From assembly GCA_905182985.1 (NCBI GenBank), contig CAJJDN010000002.1, positions 360,876 to 424,875 on the forward strand: a DNA stretch of 64,000 nt, written 5' to 3'. The notes below the pieces were generated by a model that searched no databases, had not been told where the DNA came from, and was given only the letters and a program-made list of their open reading frames with translations. This document shows positions 12,102-24,734 of this stretch, in pieces; within the stretch, counting starts at the first letter, position 1, and every line of letters starts with the position of its first letter. The stretch is from Paramecium sonneborni. Lineage: Eukaryota; Ciliophora; Oligohymenophorea; Peniculida; Parameciidae. The position numbers and the translations under genes were made by a program.

Positions 12102-15100
12102 ATGATTATATAAAAAAAATCTAGATTTGATAAAAAATGCGAGGTGTTTTAGAAACCGTTGAATATCTATAAAACTTTTATAAAAACATTATTAGGATTT
12201 GAGTTGGAAGAAGAGGAGGATATCAATTACAATTATAATTTAATGAATTTCAAGAAAAATCTAAGCGAAGATTTTGAAGTATTTCCTGACTGCATAATTA
12301 GGTTCATTACTTATCCTTATTTATATAGTTTAATAAATCCAGACTATAAATATAAGAATGATAGTCAAAATTAATATTTGGTTGGGACAAGCATAGAATT
12401 ATTTGAATTTCTTCAATCAGGATTGAGAATTAATTAAAAATCACTAGATGATCTATTGTTATTAAAAGCAATTGAGTCAATATATTTGAATTTGCCTGAA
12501 TATGATCCATATTATAACCCGACCGTTCTTCTAACAGAAGAGAATTAAGAACAAAGAAACATTCGAGATAAAGATTAATAATAACAAATTTTACTAGCAG
12601 ACAAATCTGACATTAGGGAGAATCAAATTGATAAAAATGGTATTTGAATATAATTATATAGAAATAATTAAAAATTACGTTTCTTAACTAGAAAAGTAAT
12701 TTCATAATTTGCTCTAAAAGGATATACATGCAAATATTATGGATTGTTTAACCTTAAATTATAAAGAATTAAAATAGACATCTTTAAGAAAATGGAAAGG
12801 AGGTTAATATTTGGAAAATTAAAGTGATTTTTGGTTAAGAACAAATTGTCTAACTTAAGATGTTTCTACATTAATTAGAAATGCCTTGATCATTAAATTA
12901 AATAAAGTAGGATTTAATATTTAATCATTTATATCTAGTGAGGGTGACAAGATTTTTGTTATGTTAAATATGTAGGATTCTAATCTTAAAATAGTGGCTG
13001 ATTAAAGTCATGTATTGAAACCATTAAATTTTTGGTTTATTGATCTATTTTCTTTAGAACCTGTAGATAAATCATTTAGACCACTAAGAATAAATAACAG
13101 ATTATGGAAACCTTAGAATTATGAAGTTTCAGACTTATTTTTATATTTAAGACCTTAAATGATAAAATTAATTTAATTAATTAATTTTAAGAGAATAGCC
13201 AGAGAAACTAATTAAAGCTCAATAAATTCATAATTATTCGAATATGGTAAATTAGATTTTAGTGAAAAAGATGATGGACCTACTGATGAAGAATGGATAG
13301 CTTATCATAAATATTTAACACATTTAGAAAAATGTGTTAAGTAATTTAGATTAAATTAATTAATTGATAATGAGTTAGCTTCTTTACTAAATAAATAAAT
13401 TACTCCTCTTTAGATTTATTAGAAAAGACATTCTGATAATAAAGATATTTAAAACCTTAATTATTAAAATTTGAATGAGCATAAAAATTATAAGCATTTA
13501 GAAATCATATAGTAAATTGAATAATAGGCAGAAAGAATTATGGATGAATTTTCTAATTTTTAATTCTCATTATAAATTCCTAAAGTGAAAGCATTAAAAT
13601 TATTAAAGAAAGAATCAGTTTCTTTAAATTACCTTTATTCATTTTAAGAGGCTTTGTAGGTTGCAAACGGTGAATAAACTAAATTATTTAATTTATGGTA
13701 AAGATCAGAAATACCACCATTTGATATGTATCATCCCTATTAAATGCCTAATAAAGAAAATACGAAAACTCATTAAGCAAAATAAGAATTATGCTGGAGA
13801 AAATATGTAAAAAATGAAAATAATCAGATTTCATTATTTTCATCTTAAGAAAGATTGAAATTAGTTTATTAAAAAGTCTCTCAAGAATTAGATCTCAGTA
13901 TTTTACATTAATTAAATATTATTGGATAAATATTCTGTTTAAATGATCATTATGAATTATTTGGATAATGCAGTAATATTTAAGCTTAAATAACTTTGGA
14001 TACAAGATTTTTTAAAAAGAAACCCTTTTAATTGATAGATGATTGGAAATTGGATTATTTAAAACCTTGGATTAGTCCTTGTGATTTAATTTGTGGATAT
14101 TATGGAGAAAAAATAGGTCTTTATTTTTATTTTATGAGCTATTTCACTGAAATGACTACTCCTATAGCTATTGCAGGATTTGCTTGCAGCATAATTTAGT
14201 GGATAATATGGGATAATGAAAGTGACATATATAATTTGATTACAATCTTATTTGCATTTTTATAAATTTAATGGAGTAATACTTTCACAGATTTATGGCA
14301 ACAAAAACAGATATATTTTAATTTAAGATATGGTTAAACTAATCAAAATTAATAACAAGTCTAAAGATCAAAATTTAAAGGAAAACATATAAGATCATTA
14401 GTTAATGATTAATTAAATTCTATAGAAGTCTTATTTAGTGAATATGTGAGAAGAACATTAATTAGTTCAATGTTACTATTTGTTTTTATCTTGTTTTATA
14501 TTGGTATCATAGTATCTTTATTTGTATTTTCAGCTGAATTGCATATAAAATACTCATAAGAACTTTAATCATTTGATATTGCTACTATAGAAGTTACATC
14601 AGCTGCAGCAATGAATTTTATTGCATAATCTATTGCTGATATTGTTTTCGATAAAATTGCTGGATAATTAACTGAATATGAGAATTATAAAACTGTTGAA
14701 GCTTATGAAACAAGCTTTGTTTTAAAAAAATTCATTTTTTAATTTTTCTCATACATAGCTCCGCTCTTATTTTTAGAATATTTGAACAAACCTCTCAATT
14801 TATATTGTTCACTCACAAATTGTGAAAAGCATGTTAAATATTATTTCTCAACTATTGTAATCTTAATTTTATTTTTGCAATTTTTAAAATTTGGTGTATT
14901 TGTTTATCAATTAAAAAAATTTAAAATCAAAAATTATGATTATAATTAAAATGATATAATGGAATTTGTTGAAGAACAATCATCAAGATAACCTTATTCT
15001 TAAGATTTTGAACGATATGGGACAATGTAGGATTATATGGAGTTATTTGTTCTTATATCTTTTTTAAGTATCTTTGGATACACATTTCCATTTAGCTTTT

Positions 15101-16422
15101 TTATTTTATGGATTTCAAATATAATGCAAATTTAAGTTAAAAAGAACACTTTCTTAAATTGTTTATAACGACCATGGCCAAAAAACGAAAGCACTTTAGG
15201 AATTTGGAATCGTTTTTTAGAAATTATAAGTTTGCTTTGCTTATTAAATAATACTGGTGTTATAACTATTTAATATAACAAAGATTATGGTTATGAGCTT
15301 ATACTGGTATTTTTATCTATTTTGATCTTTAATTGCTTTTGTAAATTTTTTATTGGAATTATTTTTGGATAAATTCCAGATGCATTGAGTGACATAATGA
15401 AAAGGCATAAATATTTAATTAAAGCAACAATTCAAAATAAAATTAAATAAGGAAAATCTCAGGATAATAAAGAAGCTTTACAAAGATTTCCTATTTTAAA
15501 AGTCTATGGTACACGAAACTCTACAGAAACTGGAAAATTTGAAACAGTTAGTTCTGATGATGAATTACATGATCATTATGAAATTCCAGAAATAAATCCT
15601 TAATTGAATGTTCTTAAAATAGAACCATATTCAAAAAATTTAGATAAATAATATTTGGGCGAATTCTAATTTTCTAAAATTTTAGAGTACTTTAAAAGTA
15701 GATAATAGAATTGGGCTTTCAAATTAGTATTCAAATAATAAACAGAAAAATAAAAACTTAGATTACTATTAAAAATTTACTCATTATTATATAAAGCACA
15801 AATTTTGACAAAATATAGATAACTTTGGACAGATAGGAGAGTGTCTCAAAGATTTATCCATATGAGAAGGAAAATAATTTAATTAAAAAATTTAGATTAT
15901 AGAAGATTTTTAATAATATCTTCAAAACTTAGTTAAATGAGAACTTATTATGATGAAAAAGCTCAATAAAAATTTAGAAAAGATTTTCAATTAATTGGAT
16001 AATAGAAAGAGGAAAATGGAGATGAAAATGTAGAATATACAAATCTTGTTAAGAAATATTAGAGATATGTTGAGAAACATTCATGGTTAAATACAAGAAA
16101 AGTTATTATGCTAAAATTAAAAGCATTGACTTTTAAAGGTTTTAGAAAACATGTTTTTAAGAAGCCATCAATGTAATTAATTTAAGAATATTATAAAATT
16201 AATCAAATAATTGAGGGTCTAGAACCTGAAAATCCATTATAATTAGAATTAGATTCATAAATAGATTATTCTAATTTAGAAAAAATAAGATTTACAGATT
16301 TTATTGAAATTTTCAATAATATAGAATTAAAGTAAATATAATATTTTATTTTTAAGAAAAAAAACATAATGGTATTTGCCTCTTAGTTCTAAAAGAAATA
16401 TTTCATCAAATTATTTCATTGA
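12102..16422 (+). CDS. Anoctamin/TMEM16-family membrane protein, 1432 aa
   Basis: Exons 12102-12639 and 12662-16422 with a 22-nt intron. About 650 cytosolic-looking residues precede the anoctamin core, which begins near residue 660 with YYGEKIGLYFYFMSYFTEM, the family's hallmark entry into the first membrane helices, and continues with eight or more hydrophobic segments to about residue 1130 (for example the helix around IPDALSDIMKRHK). A long charged, Gln-rich C-terminal part follows. Members are calcium-activated chloride channels or lipid scramblases; which one this is cannot be told. The start follows an AT-rich leader and is in frame with coherent protein from MIIQKKSRF. Odd: the stop lies 4 nt before the next ATG, and an alternative 25-nt intron at 16332-16356 would fuse both genes in frame. 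Confidence 0.85.
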
Positions 16423-16426
16423 AGAG

Positions 16427-19400
16427 ATGAAATCAAATGAATACAAAAATATAGTTGATTAATGTAAAGATTCTTCCATTTTTTAAAAACCAACAACTAT
16501 TTTATAAGATATGATCCTCTCTTATTTCTAAATTGAACAATTCCCTATTCCTAAAATAAAGTTTATTAAGCATTTGCATGATAATGTTTGGATAGTTTAA
16601 GTAGGTTCATCTGAAACAGTGTCTTTATTGTAGTTTTTTTAAATAAAGCATGGAGAATAGATTCAACTTTAAAAGTATACAGATAATGAAGAAGGGATAT
16701 TATATTCAGAAAGTAAGACTTATTATAGAATGGTTAATCTTGTTGATCAAATAGATGACTTTTATATAAAGGGTTATTGTATATGTATTTATAATGCTTT
16801 TGAACCCAAAAGCTTTTTGTAAGTTTTAAAATATAGGAAAACATATGCAATTCCATATACAGAATCTGAAATAAAATAATTTATCAATGCATCTTTAAAC
16901 CTTTTAAAGACTGCAGATTTTAAGAATTTATCAAGTAGAAATCTTTTTTTAATCAAAAGGGAGTATCATATTTTAAATTCTATTACCAAATCTCATTCGT
17001 ATTTTGAATTGGGTAAAATTTTATTAGAAATGATATATTTAGAAGAAATAGAGGATATAAAACCTTATTTTGATAAATTATAACATCCTTTTAAATGGAT
17101 AATTAATCAATTATTATTTTAAGATGATAATCCTTAGAAGATTTTAGACTTTTTATAAAAATAGTTTTGTTTCACTGAAATGAAATTTGAAGTTGATAAT
17201 CATTAGAAGCAAAAACCTTTTTAAGGATTATCATACTAAACCTATACTTGGTCAATACTACATAAAATAAACTTAAATTTTAGAATGAAATAATTTAATG
17301 ATGCTTTATCTTAAACTTAAGAATTCGAAGATTATATTCAAAAGGAAGTTTTTTAGATTAATGAAAGCACTTTTTCTTACTTTTGTATCTAACTATAAGA
17401 AGACCTAAATTCTTATTTATTATCTTCACATTCTCTAAAAAGAAATCTTGATATGATTTTAATTTACTATTATCAGATAGCTGCAAAATTTCAATTGAAA
17501 TTTGACATAACAGGATAGTTAAATCTTTTCATTGATATTTTAAAAAAACTAACTATAGAAATAAGACTTATAATAAAACAGTTGACATCAAATATAAATG
17601 TTGCAAATCTAAATGAAACAGAGCAATGCATAATTCTCAAAACATTATAGAGTGCTACTTAGTAATTTTCATAATTATTATCAAAAGAGAGATAAATATT
17701 ACTTTAGTAATTAAGAAAGAATTATAATCTTATTGAAAATATATTAGTTTTTGAATAGCAGGTCAATCGATTTTTAAATTAATTTTATACTCTATATGTG
17801 CTATAGTAATATTATAGTGAACATTATGAGTTTGCTAAATTGGCAATATCTACAATCATTGAAACCTAATAAAAAATTATGCATAGAGAAAAACTTTCTG
17901 AAATTTTTAGTGAAGCCTAAGAATTAAGTCCAAGTTAATTCAATTTTAACTAATTAAGTCCTGGTATTGAGAGGGAAGAATAAGAAATAAGTAATGAAAA
18001 AGTACACATTTTTAATATTAACTAAGAAATACAAACTAATCCTTTATATGCAATCTAGTATATATACTATCTCTACTTATAAGTAATTATATTACATGAT
18101 TGTAAGAATGAATTATTTCACCTGAAGTCATAAGAATTTATTAATTATAACTTTTAAGATATTCCAGCATATACTTATTTTCAAATTTTAATATCATCTC
18201 TTTAGGTTGATTTTTAAATCACTTAATAAGTTTCTTAATTTTTTTAACGTGAGAATTAATGTGAATTAGGAAAATATAATATTCTGTAGATTAAAGCAAA
18301 TATTGAAAAAAAACAATATTAAGAGTCAGAATTAGAAGAATCAACAAATTTGGAGTATAATTGGAAATAAATATTTTCATATCATAATTTAAAATGTAAT
18401 GCTAAAAACAAAAGTGCTTTAATTTACATATTAAATTCAACATCAACTAATGAATAAACGAAAATGCTTTTGAATATTAAAATTATACATTTTCTTTTAA
18501 AATTGTATGACTATTGCCCAATCAATTTGAAGTAAAAAGTTAATATTTTAAATAAAGATTAATTAGGACAAATAAATTTAGAGGGAACTTCGAAAATAAT
18601 ATAATTATAATAATTGCATAAAAACTTGAATTTAGGAGTTAAGATAGATTATTTTACTAATCAAAATAATGAAAATTCTTCATGGTTATTTCATTAAGGG
18701 CTTGTGTAATTAAGAATTTTTATATATTTATCTTATTGTTATAGTTTCTCAAAGAAACATTTTGAAAACATTTCCACTTATATTAATTATTAGGATGAAA
18801 TATTCTTATAAATATCAAAATTAATGAATTAAGGAGATTTAACATTCTCTAAAGCTAAAAATTATTAAATTTTTCAACTACCAATTGAGAGCATATTAAT
18901 AAATCTTTAATCTGATTATTTTATGTATCATTAATATATTTTGACACATTCAAGAATAATGCTTCTATAAAAACAAAAATTAGGTGATATATATAATAGT
19001 TTCGAGCAATATATAAATGAGACATTTAAAAATTCAGTATTCGTTTTGGGTTTAATATAAATATATTATGAATTTGATGAGCTTGATATGGCAAACTTAA
19101 TAATTAATTTGACTAAGAAATTATTAGATGAAAATGCAAAAATTTTTCATGGATAACATAAAGGATTTAAAAAGGATATACAGCTAATAGAAGCTATTAT
19201 AAAATAAAAAAGTTCATTAATGATTAAAAGCCCTTATGATAGACTCTATCATAGAAATAATATTGTAGAATATTTTGAAGAGGAAAATTTAAATGCAAGA
19301 TATTTTGTTTTCAATCTGCCTTATTATTTTAATATTAAATTTTCCTAATCTATTATAGAGGATTTTATGGCTGCTAGTTTTATTAAATTATCAATTCCTT

Positions 19401-20937
19401 TATAGTAAATTTTGAAAACTGCTTATTGTTCAATAAAAGCAGAATGTGGGGATGAAGAAATCTTATCCTTGTTAAAGATGTATGAATAAATATAATTTTA
19501 GAGTAGCAGAATATAAATTTTTAAATGGAAGTCTATCTTGGGCTTTTCATTGTCATTTTATTTGTCGATATTATATAGCAATGATTGATATGGAAAAGGC
19601 TTATGATTTTTCAATTTAATTATTATCTTATTTGAATTAGCTTGATCTTGAATAAGGTTTCTACATTAAAGAAAATAGTAATGGATATAAAAACAGTTTT
19701 GTATTATATATTATTAACTTTTTAGATTTGTTTTTAGTCATAAAAGAATATTATCAAATAAATTTGTTAACCTATTCCCCTTAAAATTACAGAATCAATT
19801 GAAGATGCTTTATTTGATAATGTTATAGATGATTTTTTTATTACAGAATGTATATTAAATCATTTAGAGATTTTATCCAAAAGCCAATTTAAAATCCCAA
19901 AATTAAGTATATTACTTTAATTTCAGTTAAAATTATAAACTTAAAGACATAAAAATTAATTTTGGAATATATTGGCTCATATTTTAACTAGGATAGGTAA
20001 AGAAAACTTAATTTATAATACATTAATATAAATCTAAGATGTCAAAAAAGATCATCTTTAACAATTAAAGAACATTATAAGATCGAGTAATAAGAAACGA
20101 AATGCAAAAATTTTATTGAGAGAAATTACTTAAGAAGAATTAGAGGAATTTGAACTGGAAAATAATTTAATTACTTTTTAAATGAATGTTTATAAATTAG
20201 ATGAAAATTCAAAGGAAAAGATATTTAGACTTTTATCATGTTAAGCTATTGAAAGAGCTTTAACTGGATATTCAAAGGAATGTAAAGATAAAACATAAAT
20301 CAATAAACATTAAATAAGTTAATTAAAATTACTGTTAGCATAAAACTATATGTTTTTAAATCAAATTGGAGATGCTACAATAACTTTGAGTGATGCTGAA
20401 GATTTAATTGTTGAATAGTTTGGTAAAGTAAAACACCCAATGAAGGGACTTTATTTTTATTATTTGGGATTAATGAAGATTTTTTTTTATGAGTAGATAT
20501 TAAAGATTATTGAATTTTTTAATGAATAGGATTCATTTAATATATTAGAAATGAAATTAATTATTTAAGGATTAGCAATGATGAAACCTTAATTATGGAA
20601 ATAAATTGATATGTTTAATTAAGGTTAAATATAATATGTTATTCCTTTTTTTTTAAATTACTTAATTACTGTGGGAGATTAATCAACTTTTGATTGTCCA
20701 AAAAGTAAATATTCAAAAGATGATGCAAAAACAATTTTAGATGAAGTTTTATAGAATAATATGGCATTTGATTTATCAGGAATAACTGAATTGATTGATG
20801 TAATTACATTAATTTAATTTTAGGCTGAAAATTTTTTAAAATTTTTTGAAGCAGATAATTTTTTAACTAAAGAAATTTCAAGTTTAATTTTCAAAATTTA
20901 GAATGAAAAATTGAAAGGTCAGACTTAATAAATATGA
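16427..20937 (+). CDS. Pseudokinase-like protein with long helical region, 1487 aa
   Basis: Exons 16427-19479, 19502-19700, 19726-20937 (introns of 22 and 25 nt, TAG). The first 230 residues read like a decayed protein-kinase domain: a beta-rich start, a hinge-like segment near CICIYNAFEPKSFLQVLKY, and a catalytic-loop counterpart DFKNLSSRNLFLI near residues 164-176, where the HRD motif is missing; no DFG or APE is visible. The rest is long amphipathic helices with irregular 35-40 residue periodicity, reminiscent of TPR-like solenoids, to TGA 20935-20937. This suggests a scaffold rather than an enzyme. The start 4 nt after the previous stop is suspicious: either ATG 16512 is used, or the gene is the 3' half of a fusion with the anoctamin. 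Confidence 0.75.
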
Positions 20938-21047
20938 AATTTAATAATTAGTTAATATTTTTGTTGCCCAATAACTAATAACTATTTCTATTGAGCAAAT
21001 AATTACTATTTATTTATAATATTTTTTATTATTAATAATATAAATAA

Positions 21048-23853
21048 ATGGCAAGAGCTCCAGAAGAAGGATTAAGTTTGGCAGCTTTAAATAAAGAAAT
21101 AGATTAATATTCTACAGATCCATAAATTATACAATAAATTGAAAAGCATTTTCAAGATGTTGTAAGAGATTTTAGTGGGGACCCTGATTTAGAATTATTT
21201 AAGATAAAATATGAAACTCTTTATAATTCTCTAAAAGAAAGTTATGAAAATGAAGTTAGATGGACTAAAAAGTATAATAAGAGAATAAATTTAGATGCAA
21301 AGAACATAATGGTGAAATAGTAATCTACACATCGAAAGTTTAGATGTCATTAAAAATGATTAATGATGATAATTAATAATCAGAAACTTTTTAAAAAGAA
21401 TTAGAAGAAAAATGGAGGAAAATTGAAGATCTTAAAATTAAAGAGAAAGAATTGAAAGAAAGAATTGTTTAAGCAAAAATTGAAGTTGAAAATGTAGAAA
21501 AATAAATTTATTTAACTAGTTAAAAAAATAATGCGATAGAGTTGTTGAGGATATAGAAGAGCAAAGTTAAATATAATTGAATGATAAAAAAAGATTAATA
21601 GATGAAATTAAAAAGAGTATATTTTAGATAAAATTTTAGATTTTTAGAGTGCTAAATCAAAATTTGAATATTTAGAATAGCAGAATAAAAATTTAAAACA
21701 TGATTTAGATAATGAAGAAAAATAATATTAAGATTAAATATAGAAGATTAGTGATTTAGAGGATAAAATTGCTAAAATTGATGTTGATTCAAAAGAATAA
21801 GAAAATAGAAAGAAAAAAAAAGAATAAAAAATGGCTGATATTAAATAAAAAATAGACTAAGCAAAAAAGGAGATTGAAGAAAAGTAATCTAGAATTCATG
21901 ATATCAAAAAATAAATAGTTTCTACAAATAATACAATATTAATAAAAATAAAAGAAAAAGAAAGTTAACATACAAAATAAAAAGAAGCTGAAGATAAATA
22001 TGCTGCTGCTTTAAAAGATAGAGAAAATTAAGAAGAATAATTAAAGAGTTATAAAGAGTAAATAAAAATATAATAAGAATAATTAGAAAAATTATAAATA
22101 GAAATATAAAAAGAAAAAAAAGACGTTAAAAAAACACATAAGGAATAAGAAATAACAGCTAAAGAAAAAAATAGAACTATTAAAGAAAAAGAAGAATAAT
22201 TAATTGAAAAAAATACAAAAGATATGTTAATTGAAACTGAAAAAATTGAATTATAATAGAAGAAAGATATTTTAGATAAAATAAATGAATAAAATAGTTA
22301 AAGAATCAAATCAAGAACATAATAATAGAAAACATTAAAAAAATAAGAAGATGTATAGCATTAAACAGATGAAGAAATTGTTAATAAAGTTAATAAATTA
22401 AAAAAAGTAGAAAATTAAGTAATGGGATATGAAGCTAGTAATGAAAGAATAAATAAAATGATATTACAACTATAAAGAGAATAAGAAAAATATGGTATAG
22501 AGGCTTCATAAGCTCATGCTAAATTTTATTAAACAGTTGAAGAAGTGAAAATTAAAAATAATTAAATTGCTGAATAACAAAAATAAATTGCTGAAGCTGA
22601 AGCTAGATTAAAACATTAATAATAATTATATGAAACAGTAAGAAGTGATAGAAATCTTTATTCTAAAAATTTACTAGAGAGTCATAATGAAATTTAAGAA
22701 TTAACAAAGAAGTATACAAGAATGAAGCATTAAGTAGATTAATTAAAAGAAGAAATTAAAACAAAGGATTAATAATTAGTAAAAGAGGATCTTGAATTTC
22801 ATAAAGTTGAAGAGGAGAATGCTAAAATTGAATAAGATAAAGCTAAAGTTGAAAAAAATATTAAAGCAGATGAAGACTTAATAAAAAATTAAGAAAGTCA
22901 TATTTCAAGATTAAAAAATATTATATAAGGAGCATAAACAGAAAAATAAAGATAACAGAAGGATTATGAAATGGTTGTAAATGAAAGAGATATATTAGGA
23001 ACTTAATTAATAAAAAGAAATTAAGAACTTTAAATTCTTTATGAGAAAATTAAATTAAATTAATCAAGTTTAAGTAAAGGAGAAATTAATTTTAGAGAAA
23101 GAGAAATAGAACTAAAAAGTTTAAAAGATGAATTAACAAATTTAAGAAATGAATTAAAAGTAATAGTTCTTTTAAATTTAAGTCTACTTAAGATTAAACT
23201 GCTTGTATCGACGAACTAAGAAAAGAAATAAATAATATCGAAAAGGAATTATTAAATGAGAAAAATAAAGTTAAAGCTTTATCAGATGAATTGGAAAATC
23301 CAATGAATGTACATCGATGGAGAAAACTTGAAGCAACTGATTAAGAAAACTTTGAGAGAATCTTAAAAATTTAAACATTATAAAGAAGATTAATAGCTAA
23401 AACTGAAGAAGTAAATGAAAAAGAAAATTTAATAAAAGAAAAAGAAAAATTATTTATGGAATTAAAAAATATTTTATCTAGATAACCAGGTGTTGAAATA
23501 CATTAATAACTTGCTTAATATAAAGAATCCTTAAAAGAAAATGCAGCTAAAATGAAAACAACTTTAAGTCAGTTGAAACAAAGTTAAGATTATGTAATAT
23601 ATTAACTAAATATAGGTTGATATGCTAAAATTTGAAATCGATAGAATGAAGGGAGATTTATAGGAGATGAAAAAAACATATTTTTAAATGAGAAAAGCAA
23701 AAGATAATGTATATATAATTTTTAGTTCAGGATTTACTTTAAAATGATTAAAATGGAGAGTAAGAAGCACCTTAATATAATAGTAGCGTTAATTAAAATG
23801 ATTTACAATCATATGCATTATTTGGAGTCAATGCTAATAGAATAGGAAATTGA
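21048..23853 (+). CDS. CFAP58: CFAP58-like coiled-coil ciliary protein, 888 aa
   Basis: Seven exons: 21048-21271, 21295-21493, 21520-21616, 21640-23159, 23183-23593, 23616-23708, 23731-23853; introns of 22-26 nt, four ending TAG, one AAG (23160-23182) and one CAG (23709-23730). Almost entirely coiled coil. Family landmarks in order: ELFKIKYETLYNSLKESY, an EIV...SKVQMSLKM segment, LYETVRSDRNLYSKNLLE, MKHQVDQLKEEI, ERDILGTQLIKRNQEL, LYEKIKLNQSSLSKGE, and the diagnostic ELENPMNVHRWRKLEATD. Length matches animal CFAP58 (about 870 aa). Role: a cilia and flagella axonemal or periaxonemal protein needed for motility. The splice sites are well supported because each restores the conserved frame. Confidence 0.95.
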
Positions 23854-24734
23854 ATTTATTTAATTTAATATATTATTAATAATAATAACATGTGTTTACC
23901 ATTTGAAAATTAAAAAACAGTTACTCTTTAATCTTTTTTCTAATTATAATTGGCTCTATTATTTGTTAGAGAAGTGGCCTATTTTGATTTAATTTTGACT
24001 TTTTAATAGGAATAAAACTTAACAAGATATTTAATAATGCACAAATGAAAATATTCCAAATTTATAATTAAATAACTACCAAAATGAAAAATATCAAATT
24101 TTCTTTTTAAATGTTGATTAGATTAGATCACCTAATTTTTAATATTACAATTTATTTGCTATATTTAATGCTTTATTAGATCACCATTATGTAATTGAAT
24201 TTAAGTTAAAAAGCGTAAAATAATATATATATTTTTATTTATGCTAAAAAATAGGATGATTCTGTCGAATAGGCTATTTACTAAAAAAAAACTCTAAGAA
24301 GCTTTAACTATGTCTAATTTAAAGCCAGAATTTCTCTTTCGAAGTATTAAGTTTGTCAGGAATTTAAATGTTTTTCCTGTATGTAAATAATATCAAAATG
24401 GATCATCCATCTTTTCTAAAATTACTATTTTTACTTTATATTTAGGAAAAGGAAAAATTTGAAAAACAAGGTTTAAAAATAATTGAAAAGTTTATTGGTT
24501 GGAGGAAGAGAATGTATTGCTAACTAATAAATAAAATGCATAAAGCTAACAGCTCAAAAAGCAATATTTTGCCAAAACACCTCGTGCATCAAAAGCCAAA
24601 CCACCAAAAATAAAGATGAAGAACCAAAAGAAGTTGTTGATATTGGAGAACTATTTGATTGAGAATTTAGAAGATTTAATGCATTCTTAATTTAATTGAT
24701 TTAAGTTTATTTTATAAATTATATAGATTGACTA
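23854..24734. other. Gap region with one doubtful ORF
   Basis: Downstream of CFAP58. Contains the ORF at 24045-24662 described separately; otherwise nothing clear. Confidence 0.4.
24045..24662 (+). CDS. Unrecognised ORF, 205 aa
   Basis: One frame is free of TGA from ATG 24045 to TGA 24660-24662. The last stretch is clearly protein-like (TTKNKDEEPKEVVDIGELFD at the very end, preceded by a VGGGRECIAN segment), while the middle is Ile/Tyr/Phe-rich and may hide unrecognised introns (GT...TAG candidates lie near 24380-24450). Good coding in a neighbouring frame (KEKFEKQGLKIIEKFIGWRK) also hints at a frame change, so it may be a decaying gene. No family recognised. Confidence 0.35.

Noticed and set aside
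16363..16390. Short intron GTATTTGCCTCTTAG at the anoctamin 3' end
   Set aside because: At 15 nt it is shorter than any other intron here and does not change the frame.
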